From the NCBI RefSeq assembly GCF_005938675.2, contig NZ_VCCH02000006.1, positions 99,657 to 163,656 on the forward strand: a DNA stretch of 64,000 bases, read 5' to 3'. Both the position numbers and the translations under genes were made by a program. This DNA comes from Mycobacterium sp. KBS0706 (lineage in GTDB: Bacteria; Pseudomonadota; Alphaproteobacteria; DSM-16000; Inquilinaceae). Below are positions 44,242 to 53,133 of this stretch, one piece after another. The notes below the pieces were generated by a model, which worked only from the letters and a program-made list of their open reading frames with translations, had not been told where the DNA came from and did no database searches. Positions within the stretch are counted from its first letter, which is position 1, and each line of letters begins with the position of its first letter.

Positions 44242-45228
44242 ATGCTCCGCTTCATCGCCAAGCGCCTGCTGTGGATGGTGCCCGCGCTCTTCGCGGTCAG
44301 CTTCCTCGCTTTCGTGCTGATCCAGTTGCCGCCCGGCGACTTCGTGACCAGCTATGTCGCGACGCTCGCCGCCTCGAACGAGATCGTCGACCAGAACGCG
44401 GCGGCGGCGCTGCGCGAGCGCTTCGGCCTGAACGACCCGATGCTGGTGCAATACGCCAAATGGATCGGCGGCATCATCACCCGGGGCGATTTCGGGCTCT
44501 CCTTCGAATGGCAGCAGCCGGTCAGCGACCTGATCTGGGAGCGGATGGCGCTGACCCTGGTGCTGACCCTGGCCACCCTGATCGCGACCTGGGCGATCGC
44601 GCTGCCGATCGGGGTCTATTCCGCGGTGCGGAAGTACTCGATCGGCGACTACATCGTCACCACCATCAGCTTCGCCGGGCTGGCGATCCCGTCCTTCCTG
44701 CTGGCGCTGGTGCTGATGTATGTTGCCGCCATCGAGTTCGGGCAGGACGTCAGCGGCCTGTTCTCGCCGGAATTCGAGAAGGCGCCCTGGAGCATCGCCA
44801 AGACCTGGAACCTGCTGCAGCATCTGTGGATCCCGGTGCTGATCCTGGCGGTATCCGGCACCGCAAGCCTGATCCGGGTGATGCGGGCGAACATGCTGGA
44901 CGAGATCCACAAGCCGTACGTCACCACCGCCCGCGCCAAGGGCCTGTCGGAGTTCCGGCTGCTGCTGAAGTACCCGGTGCGGGTGGCGCTCAACCCGTTC
45001 ATCTCCACTCTCGCCTGGCTGCTGCCGAACCTGGTGTCCGGCTCGATCGTGGTGGCGATCGTGCTGAACCTGCCGACGGCGGCGCCGCTGCTGCTGCAGT
45101 CGCTGATGGCGCAGGACATGTATCTCGCCGGCGCCTTCGTGCTGCTGATCTGCGCGCTGACGCTGATCGGGTCGCTGATCAGCGACATCCTGCTGGCGCT
45201 GGTCGACCCGCGCATCCGCCTCGAATAG
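44242..45228 (+). CDS. ABC transporter permease, DppB type
   Basis: The first inner-membrane permease of the importer. The 328-residue protein has six predicted membrane segments, the N-terminal hallmark MLRFIAKRLLWMVPALFAVS and the EAA-like loop YVTTARAKGLSEFRLL. GAGGAGAG precedes ATG 44242. It lies 58 bases after the binding-protein gene and 9 before the next permease. Confidence 0.92.
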   Translation: MLRFIAKRLLWMVPALFAVSFLAFVLIQLPPGDFVTSYVATLAASNEIVDQNAAAALRERFGLNDPMLVQYAKWIGGIITRGDFGLSFEWQQPVSDLIWERMALTLVLTLATLIATWAIALPIGVYSAVRKYSIGDYIVTTISFAGLAIPSFLLALVLMYVAAIEFGQDVSGLFSPEFEKAPWSIAKTWNLLQHLWIPVLILAVSGTASLIRVMRANMLDEIHKPYVTTARAKGLSEFRLLLKYPVRVALNPFISTLAWLLPNLVSGSIVVAIVLNLPTAAPLLLQSLMAQDMYLAGAFVLLICALTLIGSLISDILLALVDPRIRLE

Positions 45229-45237
45229 GGGGCCTCC

Positions 45238-46362
45238 ATGACCGACCTCGCGACCGTCGCGCCTGCCGGCCAGCTCGCCGTCGCCTCGCAATGGCAGCTG
45301 ATCTGGTGGGCCTTCCGCCGCCACCGGCTGGCCATGGCCTCGCTGGTGATCGTGGTCATTCTCTATGTGATCGCGGCCGTGCCTGGTTTCTTCGCCATCA
45401 ACGATCCCAGCCAGCAGAATGCCCGTGCGGCCTTCCACCCGCCGCAGGCGATCCACCTGTTCGACCGGGCCGAGGATGGCAGCCTGCAGGTCGGCCTCTA
45501 TTTCCACCCGCACAAGCTGACCCGCGACCCGGAGACGCTGGCCGCGGTCTACAAGGAGGATCCGGCCCGCAAGGTCGCGGTCTCGCTGTTCGGCCGCGGC
45601 TACGAGTATTCGGTGCTGGGCCTGTTCACCACCAACATCCATCTCCTGGCCTCGGCCGATCCGAAGCAGCCGCTGTTCCTGTTCGGCACCGATCGCCTCG
45701 GCCGCTGCGTCTGGAGCCGGATCATGCAGGGCGCCCAGATCTCGCTGTCGGTCGGTCTGGTCGGCGTGTTCCTGTCGCTCGCCATCGGCCTCGTCCTCGG
45801 TGGCATCTCCGGCTATTACGGCGGCAGGCCGGACTTCGTGATCCAGCGCGTGATCGAATTCGTGCTGGCCCTGCCGACGATCCCGATCTGGCTGGCCATG
45901 GCCGCCGCCCTGCCGCAGGACTGGCCGGCGATCACCCAGTACTTCATGATCACGGTGATCCTGTCGCTGACCGGCTGGGCCCAGTTGGCCCGTGTCGTCC
46001 GCGGCCGGTTCCTGTCGCTCAGGACCGAGGAGTTCGTCACGGCCGCCCGGCTGGACGGCTGCAGCGAGGGGCGGATCATCTTCCGCCACATGATGCCGAG
46101 CTTCCTCAGCCACATCATCGCCTCGGTGACGCTGGCGATCCCGGCCATGATCCTGGCCGAGACGGCGCTGTCCTTCCTAGGCCTCGGGCTGCAGCCGCCG
46201 ACCATCTCCTGGGGCGTGCTGCTGCGCGAGGCGCAGAACATCCGTTCGATCGCCACGGCCCCCTGGCTGTTCGCGCCCGGCGCCTTCGTCGTCGTCGCGG
46301 TGATGGCGCTCAACCTGCTCGGCGACGGCCTGCGCGACGCGGCCGACCCCTACAACAAGTGA
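45238..46362 (+). CDS. ABC transporter permease, DppC type
   Basis: The second permease. The 374-residue protein is larger than typical DppC (~300) because of a periplasmic insertion after the first membrane segment (~residues 55-140), which carries the usual FGTDRLGRCVWSRIMQG segment at its end. The EAA loop is FVTAARLDGCSEGRI, and the C-terminus NLLGDGLRDAADP is typical. The stop overlaps the next ATG (TGATG). Confidence 0.92.
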   Translation: MTDLATVAPAGQLAVASQWQLIWWAFRRHRLAMASLVIVVILYVIAAVPGFFAINDPSQQNARAAFHPPQAIHLFDRAEDGSLQVGLYFHPHKLTRDPETLAAVYKEDPARKVAVSLFGRGYEYSVLGLFTTNIHLLASADPKQPLFLFGTDRLGRCVWSRIMQGAQISLSVGLVGVFLSLAIGLVLGGISGYYGGRPDFVIQRVIEFVLALPTIPIWLAMAAALPQDWPAITQYFMITVILSLTGWAQLARVVRGRFLSLRTEEFVTAARLDGCSEGRIIFRHMMPSFLSHIIASVTLAIPAMILAETALSFLGLGLQPPTISWGVLLREAQNIRSIATAPWLFAPGAFVVVAVMALNLLGDGLRDAADPYNK

Positions 46363-48104
46363 TGGCCGCGATGTCGACGCCCCCGGTGCCGTTCCCCGGC
46401 CGCCCCAAGCCCGTCCTGGCGGTGCGCGACCTGGTGACCCATTTCCCGACCCGTGCCGGGCTGGTCAAGGCGGTGGATGGCGTCTCCTTCACCGTCGAGC
46501 GCGGCAAGACCCTCTGCGTCGTCGGCGAGAGCGGCTCGGGCAAGAGCGTCACCGCCCGCTCGATCCTGCAGATCGTCGATGCGCCAGGCCGCATCGTCTC
46601 CGGCGAGATGGTGCTGAACCGGGCCGATGGCAGCAGCGTCGACCTGGCGAAGCTGCATCCGCGCAGCCGGGCCATCCGCCGGGTGCGCGGCCGCGAGATC
46701 GCGATGATCTTCCAGGAGCCGATGTCGTCGCTGTCGCCGATCCACACCGTCGGCGACCAGATCATCGAGGTGTTGCGCCTGCATCTAGGCATGAGCAAAG
46801 CCGCGGCGCGGGCGCGGACGATCGAGCTCTTGAAGCAGGTCGAGATCCCGCGGCCGGAGCGGGCGATCGACCGTTACACCTTCGAGTTCTCCGGCGGCAT
46901 GCGCCAGCGCGCCATGATCGCCATGGCGCTGGCCTGCAACCCGCAGTTGCTGATCGCCGACGAGCCGACGACGGCGCTGGACGTCACCACCCAGGCCGAG
47001 ATCCTCGACCTGATCAAGCGGCTGCAGGCCGAATACGGCATGGCGGTGCTGTTCATCACCCATGACATGGGCGTGGTGGCGGAGATCGCCGACGACGTGC
47101 TGGTCATGTATCACGGCAAGGTGGTGGAGCACGGCCCGGCCGACCGCATCTTCCACGCGCCGGAGGAGCCCTACACCAAGATGCTGATCGGCTCGGTCCT
47201 CAAGCTCGAGGACAAGGCCGAGATCCGCCTGAAGCGGCCCCCGCTGCCCGCCGACCGCCCGCCGGTGGTCGAGGTCGAGGGCCTGCGGATGCAGTTCGGC
47301 ACCGGCAGCGCCGCCTTCGCCGCCGTCGACGGCGTGTCGCTGCAGGTAAGGGCGGGAGAAACGCTGGGTATCGTCGGCGAATCCGGCTCCGGCAAGACCA
47401 CCATGGGGCGCTGCCTGCTGCGGGTCTACGACCCGACCGGCGGCGCCATCCGCTACCGCCGCGCCGACGACTCGGTGGTCGACCTGGCCAAGGTCGACAA
47501 GCCGACGCTGTCGGCCTGCCGGCGCGAGATCCGGATGATCTTCCAGGACCCGGTCTCCTCTCTCAACCCGCGCATGACCGTGGCCCAGGTGATCGGCGAG
47601 CCGCTGCTGGTCAACGGCATCGCCAAGGGCAAGGACCTCGACGAGCGCGTCGCCGGGCTGATGCGGCAGGTCGGCCTCGACCCCGCCTGGCGCGAACGCT
47701 ACCCGCACGCCTTCTCCGGCGGCCAGCGCCAGCGCATCGGCATCGCCCGGGCCATCGCGCTGAACCCCCGCGTCATCGTCGCCGACGAGGCGACCTCGGC
47801 ACTCGACGTCTCGCTGCGCTTCCAGGTGCTGGACCTGCTGCTGAAGCTGCAGGACGAGCTCGACCTCGCCTACATCTTCATCAGCCACGACATCGGCGTG
47901 ATCCGCTACATGTGCGACCGCGTCGGCGTGATGTATCGCGGCCGGCTGGTCGAGATCGGGCAGGCCGACGAGGTCTGCGAGGCGCCGACCCACGACTACA
48001 CGAGGGCGCTGATCTCGGCCGTGCCGCGGCCCGACCCGCGCCGCCGCAGCATCCACAACCGCATCCGGTACACCGAACCCTCCGAGCGGAGCCTTGCCCG
48101 ATGA
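46362..48104 (+). CDS. Fused double ATP-binding protein (DppD-DppF type)
   Basis: A 580-residue ATPase with two complete ABC modules in one chain. Module 1 has Walker A GESGSGKS (55-62) and signature FSGGMRQR with [12 protein letters not shown]. Module 2 (from ~300) has [17 protein letters not shown] and [12 protein letters not shown]. Each ends with the helical extension typical of oligopeptide-family ATPases ([21 protein letters not shown]). It energises the two permeases upstream. ATG 46362 overlaps the permease stop; its own stop overlaps the next ATG. Confidence 0.93.
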   Translation: MAAMSTPPVPFPGRPKPVLAVRDLVTHFPTRAGLVKAVDGVSFTVERGKTLCVVGESGSGKSVTARSILQIVDAPGRIVSGEMVLNRADGSSVDLAKLHPRSRAIRRVRGREIAMIFQEPMSSLSPIHTVGDQIIEVLRLHLGMSKAAARARTIELLKQVEIPRPERAIDRYTFEFSGGMRQRAMIAMALACNPQLLIADEPTTALDVTTQAEILDLIKRLQAEYGMAVLFITHDMGVVAEIADDVLVMYHGKVVEHGPADRIFHAPEEPYTKMLIGSVLKLEDKAEIRLKRPPLPADRPPVVEVEGLRMQFGTGSAAFAAVDGVSLQVRAGETLGIVGESGSGKTTMGRCLLRVYDPTGGAIRYRRADDSVVDLAKVDKPTLSACRREIRMIFQDPVSSLNPRMTVAQVIGEPLLVNGIAKGKDLDERVAGLMRQVGLDPAWRERYPHAFSGGQRQRIGIARAIALNPRVIVADEATSALDVSLRFQVLDLLLKLQDELDLAYIFISHDIGVIRYMCDRVGVMYRGRLVEIGQADEVCEAPTHDYTRALISAVPRPDPRRRSIHNRIRYTEPSERSLAR

Positions 48105-49321
48105 AGATCACCGACATCCGGACCTTCCTGATGCAGGCCGGCCCGCCGGACCCCGACAAATGGGCGACGGATGGCCGGCTCGGCGACGTGGCGATCCCGG
48201 AGGGTAAGCTCGGCGGCTTCCGCAATTGGCTGTTCGTCAAGGTCTACACCGATGCCGGCATCGTCGGCATCGGCGAATGCTCCGGCTGGCCGCGGGTGAT
48301 CGAGACCGCGGTGCAGGACCTGAAGGCCCTGCTGATCGGCGAGGACCCGACGCATATCGAGCGGCTGTGGCAGAAGATGCAGGTCGCGACGATGGGGCAT
48401 GGCATGCTCGGCACGGTCGGCGCCGGCGCCATGACCGGCATCGACGTCGCGCTCTGGGACATCAAGGGCAAGGCGCTCGGCGTGCCGGTGTGGAACCTGC
48501 TCGGCGGCAAGATGCGCGACCGGGTGCCGATCTACTCCCACGCCAACACGGCCGAGGCGGCGCTGGCGGTGAAGAGCCACGGCATCCGGACGATCAAATG
48601 CGGCGGCGTCGCCGACCCGGTGCGCAAGGTGGCGACGCTGCGCGAGGCGGTGGGCGACGAGGTCGACATCGCCATCGACCTGCACGGCCCGCCCTGGCTG
48701 ACCCCGGCCGACGCGGCGCGGCTGGCGCGGGCGCTCGAACCCTACAACCTGCTGTGGATCGAGGACCCGATCGCGCCCGACAACCTCGACGGCTACAAGC
48801 GCATCCGCGATGCCGCCCATGTGCCGCTGGCGGCGGGCGAGCGCATGGCGACGATCTTCGGCGAGCGCGAGCTGATCGAGCGCGAGCTGGTCGACGTCAT
48901 CCAGCCGGACACCGGCCGAGCGGGCGGCCTGACCCAGATGCGGAAGATCGCGGCGATGGCGGAGGCGCATCACATCATGATGGCGCCGCATTCCGGCTCG
49001 CTGGGGCCGGTCGCCGAATACGCGGCACTGCATCTGCTGGCGGCGATCCCGAACGGCCTGGTGCTGGAGCGGCTCGACGCCGACTGGCCGGGCCGGGCCC
49101 GGACCGTGGTGCCGCATCCGGTGCAGCAGGACGGCTCGATCGCCGTGCCCGAGGCGCCGGGGCTGGGCTGCGACATCGACGAGGATTTCGTCGCCCGCTT
49201 CCCCAGCGAACGCAACGTCGCCGTCTCCGGGTCCGACCTCTCCTACGCGCCGGGCACCCATCAGGAGCACGTCTATGTCCAGACGCGGCTCCGACGGGTG
49301 CCGTATTTCACCGGACGCTGA
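48101..49321 (+). CDS. Enolase-superfamily sugar-acid dehydratase (MR/GalD type)
   Basis: A mandelate racemase/muconate lactonising superfamily enzyme, most likely a sugar-acid dehydratase. In the 406-residue protein the catalytic pattern fits D-galactonate dehydratase-like members: D193 and H195 (IDLHG), E221 (WIEDP), E247 (AAGER) and H297 (MAPHSG), with K166 in IKCGG. The ATG at 48101 overlaps the ATPase stop, so uptake and dehydration are co-expressed. Udh nearby makes aldarolactones, so galactarate- or glucarate-type substrates, or a lactone-isomerase role, are possible; the exact substrate cannot be read from sequence. Confidence 0.85.
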   Translation: MKITDIRTFLMQAGPPDPDKWATDGRLGDVAIPEGKLGGFRNWLFVKVYTDAGIVGIGECSGWPRVIETAVQDLKALLIGEDPTHIERLWQKMQVATMGHGMLGTVGAGAMTGIDVALWDIKGKALGVPVWNLLGGKMRDRVPIYSHANTAEAALAVKSHGIRTIKCGGVADPVRKVATLREAVGDEVDIAIDLHGPPWLTPADAARLARALEPYNLLWIEDPIAPDNLDGYKRIRDAAHVPLAAGERMATIFGERELIERELVDVIQPDTGRAGGLTQMRKIAAMAEAHHIMMAPHSGSLGPVAEYAALHLLAAIPNGLVLERLDADWPGRARTVVPHPVQQDGSIAVPEAPGLGCDIDEDFVARFPSERNVAVSGSDLSYAPGTHQEHVYVQTRLRRVPYFTGR

Positions 49322-49359
49322 CACGACGGGGTCGGCGGGCGGTTGACGAAGGCGGCCGC

Positions 49360-50157
49360 TCAGCGGAGCGGCTGAAGCGCCTGGGCGAAGCCGCCGACAT
49401 GGCGGCAGGTGAGGGCGGCAGCCTGCCGCGCGGCCTCCAGGCAGGCGCCCGGGCTGCCGCCCGCCAGATGCGCGTCGATGAAGGCGGCGATGAAGGTGTC
49501 GCCCGCGCCGGTGGTGTCGACCACCTCGACCGGCGCCGCATCGGCCTCGACCATCGCGGCGCCGTCCGCGGCGACGCTGCCCCGGGCGCCACAGGTCACC
49601 ACCGCGATCCGGGCGCCCCGGCCGAGGAACTCCCGGGCCAGCTGCCGGGCGCGGGCCCGGTCCTCTCCTGCCGATCCGAAGGCGATGGCGAGGCCTTCGG
49701 CGCCGGGGTTGACTGCGAGATCCTGCGAGATCGAAACGCCGGCGGCGGCAAGCTCGCGCCGCAGCGCGCCGCCATCGTCCAGCCAGCCGAGATGGACATG
49801 CCGCATGCATCGCAGCCGCGCCCGGTCGGCCTCCGGCGGCCGGTATCCGGCGCAGGCGCCGAAATCCTCGAAGGCGATCACCCGGTCGCCGGTCGGGTCG
49901 ATGTCGAGATCGGTCACGGCGGTGCGGCCCGGCCGGACCAGGACCGGGCCGGTGTCGACGCCCCTCGCGGCCAGGCAGTCCAGCACGCGGCGGCCGTCCT
50001 CGTCGTCCCCGACGGCGCCGAAATATCCGACCCGGCGGTCCAGCCCGGACAGATGCACGGCCACGTTGACCGCATTGCCGCCGACCGCGGACTGCCCGAC
50101 CGGCAGGTACCGGTCGATGCAGTTGTCTCCGACGGTCGCGACCTCGAAGGAGTCCAT
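49360..50157 (-). CDS. frlD: PfkB-family sugar kinase, fructoselysine 6-kinase-like
   Basis: Likely phosphorylates a fructosyl-amino acid (Amadori product) at C6 for the deglycase encoded upstream. The 265-residue protein has the FrlD-type opening VATVGDNCIDRYLP, GGNAVNVAVHLSGLD, and the PfkB signature DTTGAGDTFIAAFI with the catalytic Asp. ATG 50157 is chosen for family length. GTG 50166, with GGGGAG upstream, and ATG 50193 are in-frame alternatives. It follows the deglycase gene closely in the same direction. Confidence 0.78.
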   Translation of the reverse strand: MDSFEVATVGDNCIDRYLPVGQSAVGGNAVNVAVHLSGLDRRVGYFGAVGDDEDGRRVLDCLAARGVDTGPVLVRPGRTAVTDLDIDPTGDRVIAFEDFGACAGYRPPEADRARLRCMRHVHLGWLDDGGALRRELAAAGVSISQDLAVNPGAEGLAIAFGSAGEDRARARQLAREFLGRGARIAVVTCGARGSVAADGAAMVEADAAPVEVVDTTGAGDTFIAAFIDAHLAGGSPGACLEAARQAAALTCRHVGGFAQALQPLR

Positions 50158-50197
50158 GCCGCTCACCGATCTCCCCTGCGCAGCCGAGATCATGCCC

Positions 50198-51211
50198 TCA
50201 ATAGGCCACCCGCTTGTAGTAGCGCCGGGTGGTCAGCGGATGGTCCGTCAGCACTTCGAGATGGGCGCTCACCCGTTCCAGGGCGGCGGCCAGCAGGATC
50301 GGCGAGATCAGCGCCCGCACCTCGGCGGACAGGCCCGGCAATGCGAACCGGGCGGAATCCAGCACCAGCAGCCTGTCGGTATAGTGCCTGGCGAAGCGCT
50401 CGACCCGCTCGGCCAGCGGGCGAAGCTCGTCCTCGCCCTTGAGCAGGACGACGCTGACGCCGGGCTCGACCAGCTCGAGCGTACCGTGGAAGAAGTCCGA
50501 CGCATGCACCGGCCGAGTCCGGATCCACTGCATCTCCTCCAGGATGCACATGCCGTAATAGAAGGCCTGGGGCCAGGCCGAACCCGCGGCCGTGACGATG
50601 TGGTAGGGCGCCTCCGCCAGGGCCCGAGCGAAGGCGCCCGCCTCCGGCTCGAACTCCCGCTTCAGCCCGGCCAGCAGCTGCGGCAGCCGGCCGAGCTCCG
50701 CGACGATCGCGGCCCGGTCGAGGCCTTCGCCGCGATGCTCCAGGACCGACAGCGCGATGAACAAGGACTGCAGGTAGAAGGATTCGCAGGAGGTGTCGTC
50801 CTCCGCGAAGTTGACGACCGCATGGTCGGCCTGCTCGGCCAGGGGCGTGCCGGCATGCCCGACCAGCGCCAGCACGGTCGCCCCGCGCGCCTTGCAGAAG
50901 GCCAGTGCCGCCACGCTCTCCGCCGTGGTGCCCGAGAGGGAGGGGATGACGACGATCGATTTCGGCCCGAGATGCTTCGACCCGGCCAGCACCAGCTCGG
51001 CCGTCGGCGGCGCGAAGACGGGAAAGGTCGAGCGCCGCTGCAGCAGCTGCAGCGCCGGCTGCATCAGGATGGCGGCGCCGCCGGTGCCCAGGAAGAACAG
51101 ATTCTCGGCCCCGGCCCGCAGGCAGGCCTGGATCGCCGCGTGGATCTGCCCCGCGGTCGCCGCCGCGCCCGACTGGATCTGGATGTATCGCTGCTCGTCG
51201 AAATTCAGCAT
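50198..51211 (-). CDS. frlB: SIS-domain deglycase, FrlB-like
   Basis: Likely splits fructosyl-amino-acid 6-phosphate into glucose 6-phosphate and the free amino acid. The 337-residue protein has two SIS subdomains: the first with LFFLGTGGAA and PSLSGTTAES, the second with ASGSAW-like TAAGSAWPQAFYYGMCILEE and HASDFFHGTLELVE. The C-terminus HPLTTRRYYKRVAY is the FrlB/FraB ending. ATG 51211 (GGGAGG upstream) is chosen; an in-frame ATG at 51241 lacks a good site. It is transcribed away from the GntR gene across a shared operator region. Confidence 0.82.
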   Translation of the reverse strand: MLNFDEQRYIQIQSGAAATAGQIHAAIQACLRAGAENLFFLGTGGAAILMQPALQLLQRRSTFPVFAPPTAELVLAGSKHLGPKSIVVIPSLSGTTAESVAALAFCKARGATVLALVGHAGTPLAEQADHAVVNFAEDDTSCESFYLQSLFIALSVLEHRGEGLDRAAIVAELGRLPQLLAGLKREFEPEAGAFARALAEAPYHIVTAAGSAWPQAFYYGMCILEEMQWIRTRPVHASDFFHGTLELVEPGVSVVLLKGEDELRPLAERVERFARHYTDRLLVLDSARFALPGLSAEVRALISPILLAAALERVSAHLEVLTDHPLTTRRYYKRVAY

Positions 51212-51264
51212 CGGCGCCTGGCCTCCCGGCTGGATGGTCATGTGGTTTCGTAGCAGCAAAGCTA

Positions 51265-51275
51265 TTGTCAGACAA
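51265..51275. promoter_or_regulatory. Perfect palindromic operator TTGTCAGACAA
   Basis: An 11-base perfect dyad TTGTC-A-GACAA, just upstream of the frlB-like gene on the side facing the GntR gene. The same core recurs at 51334 and 52158. It has the form of a GntR/HutC site and probably binds the regulator encoded at 51392-52123. Confidence 0.7.
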
Positions 51276-51333
51276 CGCACTCGTGTCAGTCCAGTGAAGG
51301 CAGGACTTGACTGCGGTTGGGTTGCCCCGGATG

Positions 51334-51344
51334 TTGTCTGACGG
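51334..51344. promoter_or_regulatory. Second, degenerate operator copy
   Basis: TTGTCTGACGG matches the palindrome at 51265 in 9 of 11 positions on the opposite strand. It lies 48 bases before the GntR start, where it could mediate autoregulation. Confidence 0.55.
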
Positions 51345-51391
51345 CAGGCTTCGCTGGCCGCGCCGCGTTCCGGTCGAGGAGGGAGACGTTC

Positions 51392-52123
51392 ATGGCCACC
51401 GCGCTTCGGGACGAGCGGGCGCTGAGCGTCCGGCTCCGGGACGAGATCACCGCCCTGATCGACCGCGGCCGGCTGAAGCCCGGCGACCGGCTGCCGACGG
51501 AGGCGGCGCTGACCGAGCGCTTCCGGATTTCCCGGCCGGCCCTGCGCGAGGCGTTGAAGCTGCTCGAGCAGGAAGGGATGGTCGAGGTCGTCCATGGCAA
51601 GGGCCGCTTCGTCTCCGCTGCCGCCGCGGTGCGGGTGAAGCGTCCGATCACCTGCTTCGAGAGCGTCACCGACATGGTCCGGCACTTCGGCTACACGCCG
51701 GAGAACAAGGTCCTGGACCTGTCGGAGGCCGGGGCGGACCAGGAGACCGCTGCAGCCCTCGGTATCCCCAAGGGCGCACCAGTTGTCAGACTGGAGCGGC
51801 TGCGGCTGCAGAGTGGTACGGCGATCCTCTACTCGGTCGATCTGGTGCCTCGGCCGATTCTTCCGGCTGAACTCTCGGCGCTCGATTGGGGCGGGTCGCT
51901 GTGCGAGCTCCTCGATCGGTGCGGCCACCGGCCGCGCGCCTCGGCTGCCACCGCTTCCGCCGGCCTCTTGCCGCAGGATGTCGTCGATTCGCATGGCCTC
52001 GCGGAGTTCGGGCCGGCCTTCCTGATCTCGGAGATCTGCTATTCGGCAACCGGCCGGCCGGTCCTCTACGCGCATGACTATCACCGCGGCAGCGCCTTCT
52101 CGTTCAGCTTCGCGCGTCGGTAG
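51392..52123 (+). CDS. HutC/FrlR-type GntR regulator of the Amadori locus
   Basis: A 243-residue regulator with a winged helix (~12-78; RLPTEAALTERFRISRPALR, KLLEQEGMVEVVHGKGRFVS) and a C-terminal UTRA ligand domain (~95-240; VVRLERLRLQSGTAILYSVD, SGRPVLYAHDYH-like ending). UTRA domains commonly bind sugar phosphates or amino-acid derivatives. GAGGAGGGAGA precedes ATG 51392; an upstream ATG at 51317 is rejected. It is divergent from frlB/frlD and parallel to the transporter, with TTGTCAGAC sites in both flanks and one inside its own coding region (51783-51791). Confidence 0.88.
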   Translation: MATALRDERALSVRLRDEITALIDRGRLKPGDRLPTEAALTERFRISRPALREALKLLEQEGMVEVVHGKGRFVSAAAAVRVKRPITCFESVTDMVRHFGYTPENKVLDLSEAGADQETAAALGIPKGAPVVRLERLRLQSGTAILYSVDLVPRPILPAELSALDWGGSLCELLDRCGHRPRASAATASAGLLPQDVVDSHGLAEFGPAFLISEICYSATGRPVLYAHDYHRGSAFSFSFARR

Positions 52124-52150
52124 CCGCCTGTCTGTTTCGTGCTCCTCGAC

Positions 52151-52168
52151 TTGTCAGTTGTCAGACAG
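52151..52168. promoter_or_regulatory. Operator before the binding-protein gene
   Basis: TTGTCAGTTGTCAGACAG contains a near-perfect copy of the palindrome (52158-52168, 10 of 11) preceded by an overlapping half-site TTGTCAG (52151-52157). It lies 47 bases before the ABC binding-protein start. Confidence 0.65.
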
Positions 52169-52214
52169 TGTGCCTATGCTCGGCCAACCACACAATCAAC
52201 CTATGGGAGGGAAC

Positions 52215-53063
52215 ATGTTCGGGAAGATTCTGTCGGGCGTCGCCGTCGTCGCCATGCTGGCCCTCGTCGGGTCGCCGGTCCAGGCGGGCCAGACGCTGGA
52301 CCGGGTGATGTCAACCAAGGTGCTGAACGTCGCCACCAACGCGAACTGGCCGCCGCAGGGATTCCTCAACGACGCCAACGAGCTCGACGGCTTCGACATC
52401 GACATGGCCAAGGAGATCGCCAAGCGCCTGGGCGTCGAGGTCAAGTTCGACACGCCGGAATGGCAGGTGATGACGGGCGGCCGCTGGCAGGGCCGCTGGG
52501 ACGTGGCGGTCGGGTCGATCACGCCGACCAAGCCGCGGTCCCAGGTGCTGGATTTCCCGGCGGTCTACTACTTCAGCCCCTATGTGTTCGTGGTGCACAA
52601 GGACTCGAAGGCCACCAAGCGGTCGGACCTGAACGACAAGGTGATCGGGGTCGAGACCTCGACCACGTCGGAGGATTACATCAACCGGCGGCTCGAGATC
52701 GACGCGCCCGACGTGCCGGCCTTCACCTATGACGTCGAGCCGGGCGAGGTTCGCACCTATCCGGGGTCGATCGAGCCCTTCGATGATCTGCGCCTCGGCG
52801 ACGGCGTGCGGATCGACGCGATCGTGGCGCCGGAGCAGACGGCGCTCGGCGCCATCAAGAACGGCTATCCGGTCAAGGTGCTGCAGGGCGACTACGCCTT
52901 CTTCGAGCCGCTGGTGGTGGTCGCCGACAAGGGCGATGCGGAGTGGGACGCCAAGCTCAGGGAGGTCATCGGCGCGATGCGCGCGGACGGCACCATCTCC
53001 AAATTCTCCGAGAAGTGGTACGGCCGCGACTACAGCCAGATGACGGTCTCGACAGCCAAGTGA
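52215..53063 (+). CDS. Family-3 (amino-acid-type) ABC substrate-binding protein
   Basis: A periplasmic binding protein, likely for a fructosyl-amino acid. The 282-residue protein has a signal peptide (1-24, ending PVQAG), then LNVATNANWPPQGFLNDAN, LDGFDIDMAKEIAKRLGV and the RSQVLDFPAVYYFSPYV block of family-3 proteins. A GGGAGG site precedes ATG 52215. In Bacillus, the Frl system uses a comparable importer; here an operator, kinase and deglycase nearby support the assignment. Confidence 0.87.
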   Translation: MFGKILSGVAVVAMLALVGSPVQAGQTLDRVMSTKVLNVATNANWPPQGFLNDANELDGFDIDMAKEIAKRLGVEVKFDTPEWQVMTGGRWQGRWDVAVGSITPTKPRSQVLDFPAVYYFSPYVFVVHKDSKATKRSDLNDKVIGVETSTTSEDYINRRLEIDAPDVPAFTYDVEPGEVRTYPGSIEPFDDLRLGDGVRIDAIVAPEQTALGAIKNGYPVKVLQGDYAFFEPLVVVADKGDAEWDAKLREVIGAMRADGTISKFSEKWYGRDYSQMTVSTAK

Positions 53064-53133
53064 CGTCCGGTCACCCGTTGCCGGCGCGGCCGTTCGGCGG
53101 CCGCGCCTCGTGACAGCCGTCCCCGGAGACTCC

